Positions 22,888-33,359 of a DNA stretch of 64,000 bases are shown piece after piece (the stretch's first letter is position 1; every line of letters starts with the position of its first letter). Source of the DNA: Codonopsis lanceolata (taxonomy: Eukaryota > Streptophyta > Magnoliopsida > Asterales > Campanulaceae); assembly GCA_013146195.2 (NCBI GenBank), contig CM028377.1, positions 174,189,845 through 174,253,844 on the forward strand, given 5' to 3'. Under the pieces are notes generated by a model. It was not told the DNA's origin. It did no database searches and saw nothing but the letters and a program-made list of their open reading frames with translations. The translations under genes were made by a program, and so were the position numbers.

Positions 22888-22993
22888 AAACGATAATGGC
22901 AAAGGTGTCAACTGAGCCTCTTTCAGAAGTGTAGCTGCAGTTGATGCCAAACCAGATGCCTGCAGGTGCTCATGCATAAGGAGCATAAGTTCC
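22888..22993 (-). pseudogene. DCAF1 exon fragment (LisH-region exon)
   Basis: After an AG acceptor the minus strand reads ELMLLMHEHLQASGLASTAA then TLLKEAQLTPLPLSF, the LisH-type segment of plant DCAF1. Its order relative to the fragment at 22683-22819 is the reverse of that in a normal DCAF1 gene. Nothing downstream of LTPLPL is recognisable. Confidence 0.82.
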
Positions 22994-23797
22994 CTGAAAT
23001 TTGAGCAACCTTAAAGACATAGTTATCTAATGAATCTAACTCAAGTAGCACGATCTTATAATAAGCTATATCTACTGTTTTGTTCAGGAAATACTTTAAT
23101 AACAGTCGGGGAATAGGTTGAATAGGATAAGTAGATATAGGAGTTGATTCTAACATCTCAAGCCATTAGGGCTCCAAGTACGGAACTAGGTTGTTATTTT
23201 GTAGAAAACCGTATTATTTGCAAATAAAAGAGGTTACAAAGGTAGCTTATCAGAAAAGAAAGGTTGAGATGTAGTGCAGATTCAATGGGCTGATTCATGT
23301 CGACAATATTTCCGCTCAAATTAGAGAGCTGTAATTTTGACCCACATTTCAATGGGTCGATTCATGCTGACTATATTTCTGGCTGTGCCTGAATTTGTTG
23401 GGAATGGGAAATTGACGGGCCACTGAGGTGATTTCTGTCTCATATCTGGGTCCAACATAGCCCTCTGGTGTTTTGTCTTGGTTTGAAAAAATAAAATAAA
23501 AAAAGTTTCATCCATACCAAAATGAGAGTTTTGCAAAACTTAAGAAAGCGAACTTTTAGTTGATTTCAGTAATACATAATCATGAATGCTCTTAGTGTCC
23601 AAACTATAGCAATGCAGGTGCACAATGTGACATGATTGATTGTTAAGGTGAATTTAGCAACTGCATAACCCTAGATTTGGGACCAAATATGTTAAATAGT
23701 GATCTGAAATTCTACTATGTTGACTTTTCAATATAGAAATTGTTTCCCTTTTTTTTTTGTTTGGGATGGGGGGAGGGGTTGTTGGGGGCGGAGGGAG

Positions 23798-23833
<36 letters not shown>

Positions 23834-25803
23834 TTGGAATTACTTTTGATTGTTTGATAAATTTTTAATAGGTAGTTTACTAATTCCTCAAATTTAAAGA
23901 CAATAAGCTGTTATATTTGATGGGGTTTGTAGTTTCTATATTATTACAAGTTGATGCACATAGGCCTAATATGTTCATCTGGTTTCAGGTGTTAAAAGTA
24001 AATTGTGTGTGCATGTTGTTACGTGAGTGAATGTAAAGAGTGGAAAATCATCAAATGTTGGGATGGTTTGGTTTAACCTTAGAATTGTAGGATTTATTTT
24101 CTTTTCCTGTGAGACTAATTTTGTGACTAAATTTTGCTTGAGTTTGTTATTTAACTAAGTTGCTGACGCGGGTTTTCAGTCTCCTTATCTTATTTGCTGC
24201 TTAACACCGGATAGAAAAGAAAGGCATGTTTTTCTTCTGTTCTGTTTGGTTTTAGGAAGAGATAAACCTCTTTCTTATTTCTCTTCCGAGAACTGGAGTA
24301 GAAGAGTGACACTTTCCCTAGGATGGTGAATGTGGCACTAAAAAATGGTCTATAAGTTAATACAAGGTGAAGCAGCATCATGGAGAAAAGATTAGAAGGG
24401 ATAAAAGGAAAAGGTAGAATTAGGGGAGTAAAGATATGAGAGGAAGGAGGCATCACATAATTATTTTTTGTATTGTTTTTATTACATGGCAAAGAAACTT
24501 GACTACAATACGCAGAATCTTTTTGTTAATGTATACAATATTATTCTGATTTTTTGTGTACGAGTTATTTAGTGAAAAGCCAATTAGGTACTAGAGGTAA
24601 TTTGTTGATTACCCCTGTGATGTTTTAATGAATTTGAATTTAAACAGAGGTTTCTTTAGCTCTCTTTCTGGCGTTTCTGTGTTGATCATGGCATCATATT
24701 ATTTACTCATGGTCAATTATACGTTGCACTTTCCCGATGTACTACATTCGGCAGGATAACAATTCTCTTACCATCACAAGAAGAAATTTCGGCAACAAAT
24801 ATAGTTTATCCTGAAGTTTTTCTATAGTGCTACTACCACAAGTATAAATCCCTATAATTTTCAACTCTAAAAAATAATTTTTTACGATTATATAGTTTAT
24901 ATATAATACATTTTTTTACAATTATATAGTTTATATCTAACATATACATGGTTTCAAATAGGGCAATGCAACTCCATTTGACACTCCACCCGTATCTCCA
25001 ACTCTCCCTCCACCTAATTGTTATGATTCTGATTCTGTAGAGGAATTTGTAAGCACCCAACTAATGTTTAGATAAGTGTTTACAATTACATATAATATAA
25101 ATTTTACAATTACATAATTTTTATCTTACATATTGCTCCAAAATAGGTTCCAGCAACCCCACCTACAACTCTGACACCCCCTCCTCCTCCATTTCAAATA
25201 CGGTTGTACGATGATATGTGGGATGATTCGAGTTTTGTAAATGAGGCGGTATGTTTTTTTTAATATTTTAATTAATTAATCATTTTTATGCATAAAATAT
25301 AGTTAAATTAATATGTCTGAATCTTCTTTGTCTCACGTGTATATGAAAATACTGGACAGAGTTATTGCGTCTCGCGTTTCAAAACCAGAAATTGTTGTGA
25401 AACAAGAGCCTCCAGAAGAAGATTAAGTAGTGATATAATTATGGATGCACAAGGTTTTCCTTTAATTCAAAGTTTTTAGTTTTTATTTGTTATTAGTATT
25501 TCTTTTTCGAGGTTAGGTTCCTCCGTCCTCCCTCCTATAAGGGCAAGGCTGGTTGTCTCCCTCAAGTTTGTAATATTATTTTCTATTAATAAAATATAGC
25601 AGAGTACCGCCCCTGTTTCCCTAAAAAAAATACCAAATTAACTTTAGATTTTATTCCACTGTGGATGGTCATATTGTTTGAATTGGTTATCAAGATATGT
25701 TAATTTTAAATGGTTACCAAGATATATTAATTTTAAGTTGTTTATTATATTGATTTATTTGAATATTAACATCGTCCCATACTGAGATCGTCTCATATTG
25801 GCG
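22994..25803. other. Helitron interior, right part
   Basis: A (TA)n run lies at 23800-23829. From 24960 to 25430 several plus-strand stretches look exon-like and end in PEIVVKQEPPEED and TAA at about 25424; the preceding ones are proline-rich (TPPVSPTLPPP, TLTPPPPPFQ), each preceded by an AT-rich stretch with TTACAATTATATAG-type repeats. I do not recognise the family. An AATAAA-containing tail ending in A8 lies at 25590-25630. Confidence 0.35.
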
Positions 25804-25833
25804 CCGTGCCATTGGCACGGGCACAGAATCTAG
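25804..25833 (+). repeat. Helitron 3' terminus: hairpin plus CTAG
   Basis: Perfect 7-bp stem CCGTGCC / GGCACGG with loop ATT, 13 bases from stem end through CTAG, next base T. This matches the 3' end that defines plant Helitrons. Confidence 0.8.
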
Positions 25834-25839
25834 TATATA

Positions 25840-27152
25840 GACAAAACCCCTCATTTGGTCACCCAACTTGTCAAAAACTTGCAATGAGGCCACTGAACAT
25901 TAGTTAGGCTGCAAGCGATCCTATTTTTTGGATGGACGTTAGTTCCATCATTAAATCTGAGTCAAATCTCTATTTTGCCCCTTTAAATTGACAATTATTC
26001 TCTTTGTGTGATATTAGAAACCAAAGAGGTCCAAGTGAAAATTTTGGATTGTCTTCTCTATCTCTCCGGCAAACCCACTTGAATGGTATACCCACTCTTC
26101 GTATTCCATCTATTCATATCTCTCATAAACCCTAGGAGCAATGGAGTGGAATCACCAAACCTTGCAATTTCTATCCCAATCTTTCATCGACACTTTCTCT
26201 CCTCTCCTTGAAGCCCGTTGTCTTGCCGAGAAAAACCTCTTTGATGCCGCTGATTCCTCTAGCTACGGTCTAGCCATACTTCACTTCGTCGTCGATCCAT
26301 CCGTTGGTGAGCAGATCCGCCAGGTTGCTGCTGTTAACTTTAAAAACCATCTCAAAGTCTGGTAGCGACTGTAATCGGCGTCCGCCCCCATTCCCGACAC
26401 TGAGAAGGATGATGAACCCAAAATTTTTAGATCCGACAAAATCACAGTTTGATGACGATGAGGATGTTGGCAACTTCTTTTATTTCTTCCTCCCCTATTT
26501 GGGTTGTTGATGATGACTTATTTTCTTTATTCTTCCTCTCTTTGGGTTCTTCCCAAATTTTATCATCTGGGTTTGATGGGGGAAATTTATAGGGTTTGAG
26601 TCCTCTATTTGGGGTTTTCACAATTTTTTTATATGGGTTTGATGGGGGAAATTTTCTTCCCAGATTGATTCAAATTTCGGCTTATAGACAATGCTCTGTA
26701 CCCGATTTTGTTTCTTGATTATTTGAAATCGGGGGTCCCTGCAATATGTGGTGGTCTGTCGATTTTGTTTCTTAATTATTGCTAAGCTAATAGGAGGTGT
26801 ATGGTTGAGATGGTGGATTCAAGCAGCAGCAACAATGTCTAACATGGGGATGTTTGTGAGAGATGAGTAGCAATGTCTAGTAGCTGGGATTTTTTTTTTT
26901 TTTTTAATGGAAAGTTAAATTGGGGTTGTTTAACTTGGACCCCTTTGGTTTCTAATATCACATAAAGAATAATTGTCAATTTAAAGAGGCAAAATAGAGA
27001 TTTGACTCTGATTTAATGACGGAACTAACGTCCATCCAAAAATAGGTTCGTTTCCAACCTTACTAATGTTCACTTGCCTCATTGCAAGTTTTAAACTTTC
27101 GGTGGCCGCCTTGTAAGTTTTTGAAAAGTTGGGTGGCCAAATGATGGGTTTT

Positions 27153-27155
<3 letters not shown>
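25840..27155. mobile_element. Pack-MULE 2 carrying the start of exportin-2
   Basis: Inverted repeats of about 200 bp bound the element: left about 25840-26035, starting GACAAAACCCCTCATTTGG, and right about 26935-27155, ending CCAAATGATGGGTTTTATC. The right arm has an extra about 35-bp insertion. The outer flanks TAGTATATA (25831-25839) and ATATATATA (27156-27164) resemble a 9-bp duplication, but the right one merges with a long (TA)n run. The interior holds a 5' fragment of an exportin-2 gene and no transposase. It begins six bases after the Helitron end. Confidence 0.8.
26141..26440 (+). pseudogene. Exportin-2 (CAS/CSE1-type) 5' fragment
   Basis: From a genuine ATG the frame reads MEWNHQTLQFLSQSFIDTFS, then SPLLEARCLAEKNLFDAAD, YGLAILHFVVDPSVGEQIR and QVAAVNFKNHLKVW before a stop. 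This is the N-terminal importin-beta type region of exportin-2, which recycles importin alpha from the nucleus. After a small frame change near 26365 another frame gives SAPIPDTEKD, the next conserved piece. The remaining ~900 residues are absent. The piece includes the native start and probably some 5' untranslated sequence, so the element captured a gene head. Confidence 0.88.

Positions 27156-27230
<75 letters not shown>
27156..27230. repeat. Long (TA)n microsatellite
   Basis: About 37 TA units directly at the right edge of Pack-MULE 2; likely expanded from an AT-rich target duplication. Confidence 0.9.
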
Positions 27231-27234
<4 letters not shown>

Positions 27235-27457
27235 ACTATATTTATGTTGCATAGGGTCCTTTCTATCAACAAATATCATAGCAACAATTTTCTAGCAGAT
27301 AGATAAATATGCTTTAGCATATTTGCTATATTTCTCCCTCAACGATACTGCTACTTAAGGAAAGATGATTTTTATAATGATGGTTGTATAGGCTATTCCC
27401 CCCCCTCTAGCTTATAAACTAGCCTGAGCATATTATAGGGACCAACAATGTGGTTAA

Positions 27458-28270
27458 TTAATTTATTTTTTTTGGTAAGTAAAAGAATTATATACCAAGA
27501 GCGTCAAAATAGGTGATGCAGCCTATATACATTAGTGAGATTATACAAGAGAACTTGAGTTACTTGAGTTGGAAGGAATACACTAAATCTGCTAGAGAGA
27601 GAGTAGGAGTCTGGGACAGGTCCACTAACTCAGGACACCAAGAAGAAATAGTACACGGACAAATATCTTTAAGCTTCTCTAAAGTCTCTTCCTCGTTATC
27701 AAAAGCCCTCATGTGCCTTTCCTTCCAAATGATCCAACAAACCGCCAACGGCGCTACCTCCCATAAGGAGTTTATCCTACTCCTTTTGTAGAGGGACGCT
27801 TAAGAATAAATCCAATACTTTGTGTTGGCCTTTTATAACTCGCACAAGGAGGAAATCTTTTGGGGAGGCAGTCCCTCTCGCAATCTGGTGGATAATTTGG
27901 GGAGAGAGAAACAGTAGAGCCTTCGACAATGTTGAACGGACGATGGATCAACTAAAGGAACAGCTGATGCATACTTTGAATCATTGGTGGAATCAGGGGT
28001 ATGAGGTAGAAAGTATACATCAGTCCTTCTAGGGATTTGGTGATTAGTGAATAGTTTTAGTATGTTGTATACGACTAGTGTACATGGTTGCGCCTCCGTT
28101 TTGGCGCTTTGATTTATATATATTTATTACTTATCAAAAAATAAATAAATCCAATATTGATCCGAAGGCGACTCTGAACAGACCAAAAATCAAATTCCAT
28201 AATTTTGTCGCCATGGGGCAATGAATGAGCAAATGATCCACACTTTCATTGCTCCTTTTACACATATAAC
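27458..28270 (-). mobile_element. 5'-truncated L1-type LINE (outer copy)
   Basis: The minus strand from 28270 reads CYMCKRSNESVDHLLIHCPM then ATKLWNLIFG (zf-RVT domain), is interrupted at 28143-27818 by a second LINE, then continues to CWIIWKERHMRAFDN and a TTACTTACCAAAAAAA tail. A 17-bp duplication with one mismatch flanks it: ACCAACAATGTGGTTAA at 27441-27457 and ACCAACAATGTAGTTAA at 28271-28287. Truncation within zf-RVT and an A-rich tail are the normal products of target-primed reverse transcription. Confidence 0.88.
27818..28143 (+). mobile_element. 5'-truncated L1-type LINE nested in the outer LINE
   Basis: Reads WWIIWGERNSRAFDNVERTM then DQLKEQLMHTLNHWW, the ORF2 C-terminal tail, and ends ..TTATTACTTATCAAAAAATA. 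It is flanked by a perfect 13-bp duplication AATAAATCCAATA (27805-27817 and 28144-28156) made from outer-LINE sequence. It lies in the opposite orientation to its host. Confidence 0.9.
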
Positions 28271-28287
28271 ACCAACAATGTAGTTAA

Positions 28288-28588
28288 GTACACTTTAATT
28301 AATTGTTTTGCCAAGTTCTCTTGTTTATCTAGTAACTTTATGGATTCAAATCTTTTGTCACATGAATCTTAACCCTATACGAGTCCCGTTATTTAACTCG
28401 ATCTTTTTTCTATAAAGACGTGTAGGACCAAGATTCATTAAAGTCATTTCATGTTATATGAAACTGAAGCTGAATGCGGTTTTACTTATGTTATTTTATT
28501 TAACTTTTGAAAAACTCACTACACTAATAAAAACTTAGTTCATGTTTAGTCTTGTGTAGTAAATAGACTTAATTATCAATTTGGTCAC
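28288..28588. other. Spacer between LINE and LTR
   Basis: AT-rich, no feature recognised. Confidence 0.5.
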
Positions 28589-29764
28589 TGTTAGGAATAT
28601 AGTAGATTTACTTGTAGCCGAATTCAAGTTTTTATAGATTTAGCTAACTAGTCTACATATTGGTTAGCGTGACAATAATCTTTAGGACTTAGATTTCGTT
28701 AGATTGTTTTAAAATGCTATGAAGACAACATATTTATAAGAGAGTAACATTCGCCCCGAAGTTTGCTATGTTAAGCCTGCTATGTAAACTACGCTGAATA
28801 GCATCAAGTTACTTGATTTGGCATGCGCATGTGCCTGTTTGTAGTTTCTATTTTGGGCTAAGCCTAAGACTCAGCACTCTTACTCTGTCCACAAAATACG
28901 GTCTGATGCCGCCTGAAGATTAGAAATGGCTATATGATTGGTCAACAACAGCTCCAACAGTTAAGTGCATTTAATGCATTCAAATTGCTTTAATGACCGA
29001 AGTTCTTTCCGTTGAATTGAAGATCAAACACAACTACCAAGATCTCTCTCTCAAGTATATAAATAACACTTGAAGAATTTAAAGCTATCATCTTCCTCAA
29101 CAACTCTGAGCTTCAATTACCATATCTGAGAAGTTTTAAGTGCTTTAAAAAGATCAAGCAATCATCAACATTCAATACTTAGAAGAGCTCTACACTTACA
29201 TTTCATTCTTTTAGCTCTCTCTTTGTATTCACAACAATCTAACATTCAAAGCACGAGTGGGATTAATTGTATTATACATATTATTACACTCCCAACACAC
29301 ATGGTCAAAACGATTTTTGTACACGACCCATTACAGATGATCTTACTTTAATCACTCAAGTGAATAAAATAGTGCACATTTCAAAATCCAAGATTCATCT
29401 TCGTAGTGGACGTAACACTTTTCCGTGTAAACCACTCCAAATACATGTGTTAATTTAATTGTGTTTGTCTTTATTTATATTTGTTTATATCATGTTCCTT
29501 AGCATCATCATCATACTATAAAAGGAGCAAATCTGCTGAACTATTTATTTTACTAGTATTTTCCACCGCCAAACGATAGCAAACTTACTCAAGTCTGCTA
29601 CCTTTTTTTTTTAAAAAAAGGTAACCTATTTTTGACGCTATTCATATATAATACTTTTACCTATTAAAAAAAAGCATGCTGCTTTTTTCAAAGAACATTT
29701 TTGAACTTTAAATAAGCTATTCAACTACCCTTACATTTTATTTCTGAACCCTCTAGGACTAACA
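28589..29764 (+). mobile_element. Solo LTR, Copia-type
   Basis: Starts TGTTAGGAATATAG and ends CTCTAGGACTAACA. Flanks GTCAC (28584-28588) and ATCAC (29765-29769) match at four of five bases. The internal phrase TAGTGGACGTAACAC is shared with the LTR at 43964-45016 (TAGTGGACGTAGCAG), and both end in a CCCT..CTAG..GGACT(A/T)ACA pattern. No internal coding domain is attached, so it is a solo LTR or a truncated end. Confidence 0.65.
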
Positions 29765-29769
29765 ATCAC

Positions 29770-30967
29770 TTTTATGTACTATTTTGAAAAGTCTGATTAG
29801 CTCGATCGACTTTTTTTTTTCACACTTTGGTAACTGACTGTATTAAAAATGTCATGCTAATCACTCCGTCTGAAATTTTTAATGAAAAACTCAAAATATA
29901 TCTAAAGAGATGAAAATACCCTAATTTAATTTTTTTCCATACGGACCATACCTTCTTCTTCTTCCCCTAATTTAATTTCATTTTTTTTCTGAACCCACTT
30001 AAGATCGGGAAGACTAATTATGATGTGCTTCTACAACAAAATCTGATGTTAAAACTTGTGAATTAAGATTTACAGTTAGCATCATAAGTCAAACAAGAAA
30101 TTTTGTTCAATTTTCAAAGAACTTGGAAAAGAAAAAAAAAAGAATCACAAATATAGAGAACCAAAATTTTTAAGCAAGATGTTGAGGAAAATCCAATACT
30201 TTCAAACTGACCGAGCCTTGTCGTGACTTTCATTTGCGAAATAGCTTCAAAGACTTATGAAATTGCTGCTTCGAGATTCCAATTTCTTTCACCATTGTTC
30301 TCTTTTCGGAACTGATCTCTCCTCGCTTAAACACTTACAACGTTGTAAGTTTCTACTCTGAACTGGGAAGTGCATTGGTTAGAAACTCGAAAACAACAGA
30401 AGATTTAATAATTTAAAGCAAAAATAAACATAAATGTTTATCAAACAATCTACAAGTCTATGCTTGTAGATCTAGCCTTATGGCCAAATAGATTTCACTA
30501 AAAAGATGAAGTGTTTTACAAAACAATATGTGAAATCACCAAACCAAAAACTCTTATAAGACAACACATCTTGGAGAGCAAAACACAGGAAAAAAAAAAA
30601 CAAGCTTCCTAGAAACTAGGAAAGCAAACAGCAACAACAAGTCCAATATAGTTCGCGATGTAGCTCGTGATGAAGCTACATCCAGGCGCGCATCAAATTC
30701 AGCGGCGACACTTTTCTGAATTTTCTCTCTAATTGTATTTTGTATGCTCTAGGCTTTTCACAACTCAGTTCTCTCTGCTCTTGTGTATTCTGCCTCTATA
30801 TCGTGTTCCTTATTTATACAATGGAGGAGACCTACAATACCATAACAAAAGACTCCAAGTATTTAAAGGATTAGGAGTTAGATTCCATAATCAAATAAAA
30901 TACCTTTATTACCTAGATTTTGTTACCAATTATACAGGGATTCTTAGAGAAGTTTTAGGAAGGGATT
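29770..30967. other. Intergenic DNA
   Basis: No gene recognised. The frames around 30733-31008 overlap the tandem repeat below and are not gene-like. Confidence 0.45.
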
Positions 30968-31144
30968 ATTACCAAGATTTTGTTTCCACATATACACCTA
31001 AACTTTAGGACTAAGAAAACCAAAATATTATCAAGATTTTATTTCCAAAAATACACATAAACTTTAGGACCAAGAAAATCAAAATATTATCAAGATTTTG
31101 TTTCCAAATATACACCTAAACTTTAGGATCAAGAAAGGTGAGAA
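30968..31144. repeat. Three tandem copies of a 59-bp unit
   Basis: Units start at 30968, 31027 and 31086. Each contains CAAGATTTT(G/A)TTTCCA and ACTTTAGGA with a few substitutions between copies. No function is apparent. Confidence 0.85.
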
Positions 31145-31560
31145 CAAGAACAAAATAGGACATACCTATTTTACCCTTACGGGAAGGATGAGTTAGGGGG
31201 TGGGAGAGATCATAGAAGTTCCCGGTTGTTGATTTGGACGATGTAGGGTCGGTGGATTCATGAGGTTGAATATAACCAAAAGTTGTATTTATTCAATATT
31301 GTAGATAGTAGTCCACAATTTACGCAACACACAAGTAACATCAGATTAAAAATTGATTCTAAACTCAATTCTTCTTCATTCTCTGATTATGACTTGCAAT
31401 GACAACAATAATCCATTCTTCACCCACTCTTTCGCTCCCGCCACTACAACAAAATTGAGCATTTACAACATTTTTAGCGCAATGTTTTTAAGATAACGTT
31501 TTGTTTGTTATAAAGTAATCACAAACTTAGGACAAAGAGTGTATTAGAAAAAGAGAGAGA
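31145..31560. other. Intergenic DNA
   Basis: No feature recognised. Confidence 0.45.
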
Positions 31561-31561
31561 G

Positions 31562-33349
31562 TGTTAGTCCCAAAGGGCACAATATTAAGCTAGAAGGGGG
31601 GGGGGGTTTAATAGTTTAATAAACACTTAAAACTTTTTGTAATAGTTCTAAAACAAGTACTTGCAACCTATTGCAAATGTTGAAGTAACGGAAGACTTGC
31701 AAGGAGGACATACTAAGTCTGCTGGTGAAACACTACCGATAGACTTAGCTGATTACTGAAGGTTGCTGCTCAAAGGAATAAGTTAAGACGATGAAGACAT
31801 TATAAAACAGTAATCAACATAATGAAAAGAACACAAATATGTTGATATGGTTCGCATTATAAAGAGTGTTACGTCCATCACGAAGGCAGTCAACCTTGGA
31901 TTTGAATGTGCACTATATTTTCCACTAGTTCTATTACATAAATATCTAATGGATCGTGTACAAAATATTTGAATTGTGTTTGGGGGTGGGGAATTGAATA
32001 TCTGGAGAAACAGAATATTCAGTGTGAAGAAGAATAGTAATGTGTACAACAATAATAAGTAAATGATTAACAGTTGATGCAGATCTTCTCATTGTTGTTG
32101 TGGACTTCGTTGATCAGTTAATGATCTTTTGAATGCACTGAGTATGATGACTTAATGTTGTTGAATAGATTCAGAGCATTTTTTTCTTCAGTCTTCAATG
32201 GCAGTATTTATATCTGAGCATCCTTGAGACCGTTGGGGAAGATGAAGTGAGAAACAACTCTATTAGGTTAAATGCATTAAATGTCTGGAGCTGCTTTGTT
32301 GACTTCATCTTTAACTGAGACTGATCAGGGTATGAAGAGGAGTAGGTGCAGCAACTAGCAGGTGGGCGACAAACATAGTTACAGACCTGCAGTAGTTGGT
32401 ACAGTATGTTTGTGTCAGACTGTACACCTGCTATGCCATATTCAAGAGGCGAAAGTCTTCATTTTTTGGAAAAGCTGGAGAGACGTGTCTTGAAAATCAG
32501 GAGCTGATTGAAGATGGATTAATTCAAATTTAAACCAAGATAGCTGAATTAAATAATCCACTTAAGCTTGATATCTGGATGAACTGGACACGTCAAGCTG
32601 TCCGAGTGGAGACAAGTAGGGGTGGCAAATCGGTCGTGCTGGGCTGTTATCGGGCCGGCATGATAACAGCACGACACGATAAGCACAAACACGAACACGA
32701 CACGATAAGCTTATCGTGCCTAATATTAAAACCTGAACACGAGACAATAAAAACATGAAAAGTACGACACGGCACGATAGACACGATAAGCAAAAAAACA
32801 CGATTTATTTAGTCAGGACTGTTAATCCCGTTAAACATTATAAAATATATAATTTTGATTTTTAATACATATTTTGAAAATTTATCAATATAAATAGTCA
32901 AGTAGTTTAAAAATCATAAATTTTCAAATGATAAAACTATGAAATAATCATGAAAATAATTCGAAATAAGTGAATAACCCCTAGTAAATTTTAAAATATA
33001 TATTTTTAAAACATATATATTTTAGTTATCGTGTCTTACCGTGCTTATCAAACCAGCCCGACAACAACTCATTTTTTATCGTGTCTTATCGTATTGACCC
33101 TATAACGGCCCGAACCCGATAAGCCTCAGCTCAAACCCTATAATTCCGTGACGTGTTCGTGTTGGCCAATCGTGTCGTACCTCAAATTGTCACCCCTACA
33201 GACAAGGTCTGTGGTGAAGTCTGCTGGTGAAGCCTTCTGTCGAAGTCTTCTGCCGAAACCTGTGAAGTCTAAAAACTATTATAAAGGCAAAGTTTTATAC
33301 ACAATTGCCACGCTAACTGGTACGCAACAAATAAAATTGAGGATGAACA
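31562..33349 (-). mobile_element. Copia-type LTR in reverse orientation, holding a hAT MITE
   Basis: The left edge TGTTAGTCCCAAAGGG is the reverse complement of a CCCTTTGGGACTAACA LTR end. GTTACGTCCATCACGAAGG at 31869 is the reverse complement of the GGACGTAAC phrase seen in the two other Copia LTRs. The hAT MITE at 32617-33198 lies inside it. The right limit is uncertain; 33349 is a guess at a TGTT-type start on the minus strand. Confidence 0.5.
32617..33198. mobile_element. hAT-type MITE with imperfect 8-bp duplication
   Basis: Ends TAGGGGTGGCAAAT and ATTGTCACCCCTA are inverted repeats. Flanks GAGACAAG (32609-32616) and CAGACAAG (33199-33206) differ by one base. Subterminal regions are full of CACGATAAG and its complement CTTATCGTG, as in hAT elements with transposase-binding repeats. 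No coding frame. Confidence 0.85.
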
Positions 33350-33359
33350 ATTGCTGAAT

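Larger units (their letters stand above)
18817..25833 (+). mobile_element. Candidate gene-capturing Helitron
   Basis: The right end has the structural hallmark of a plant Helitron: a 7-bp stem hairpin CCGTGCC-ATT-GGCACGG (25804-25820), then 13 bases ending in CTAG (25830-25833) and a host T. The proposed left end TCTATTATACAATAGAG at 18817 follows a host A, fitting insertion between A and T. Between them lie disjoint exon fragments of four unrelated host genes (ROP GTPase, MFSD12-like transporter, DCAF1, mid-SUN protein), often with splice sites kept. No Rep-helicase frame is seen, so it would be non-autonomous. The 3' end is well supported; the 5' end is one plausible choice and the captured block could instead be several events. 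Confidence 0.55.

Noticed and set aside
27063..27272. Frame encoding a long Ile-Tyr repeat
   Set aside because: Translation of a (TA)n microsatellite.
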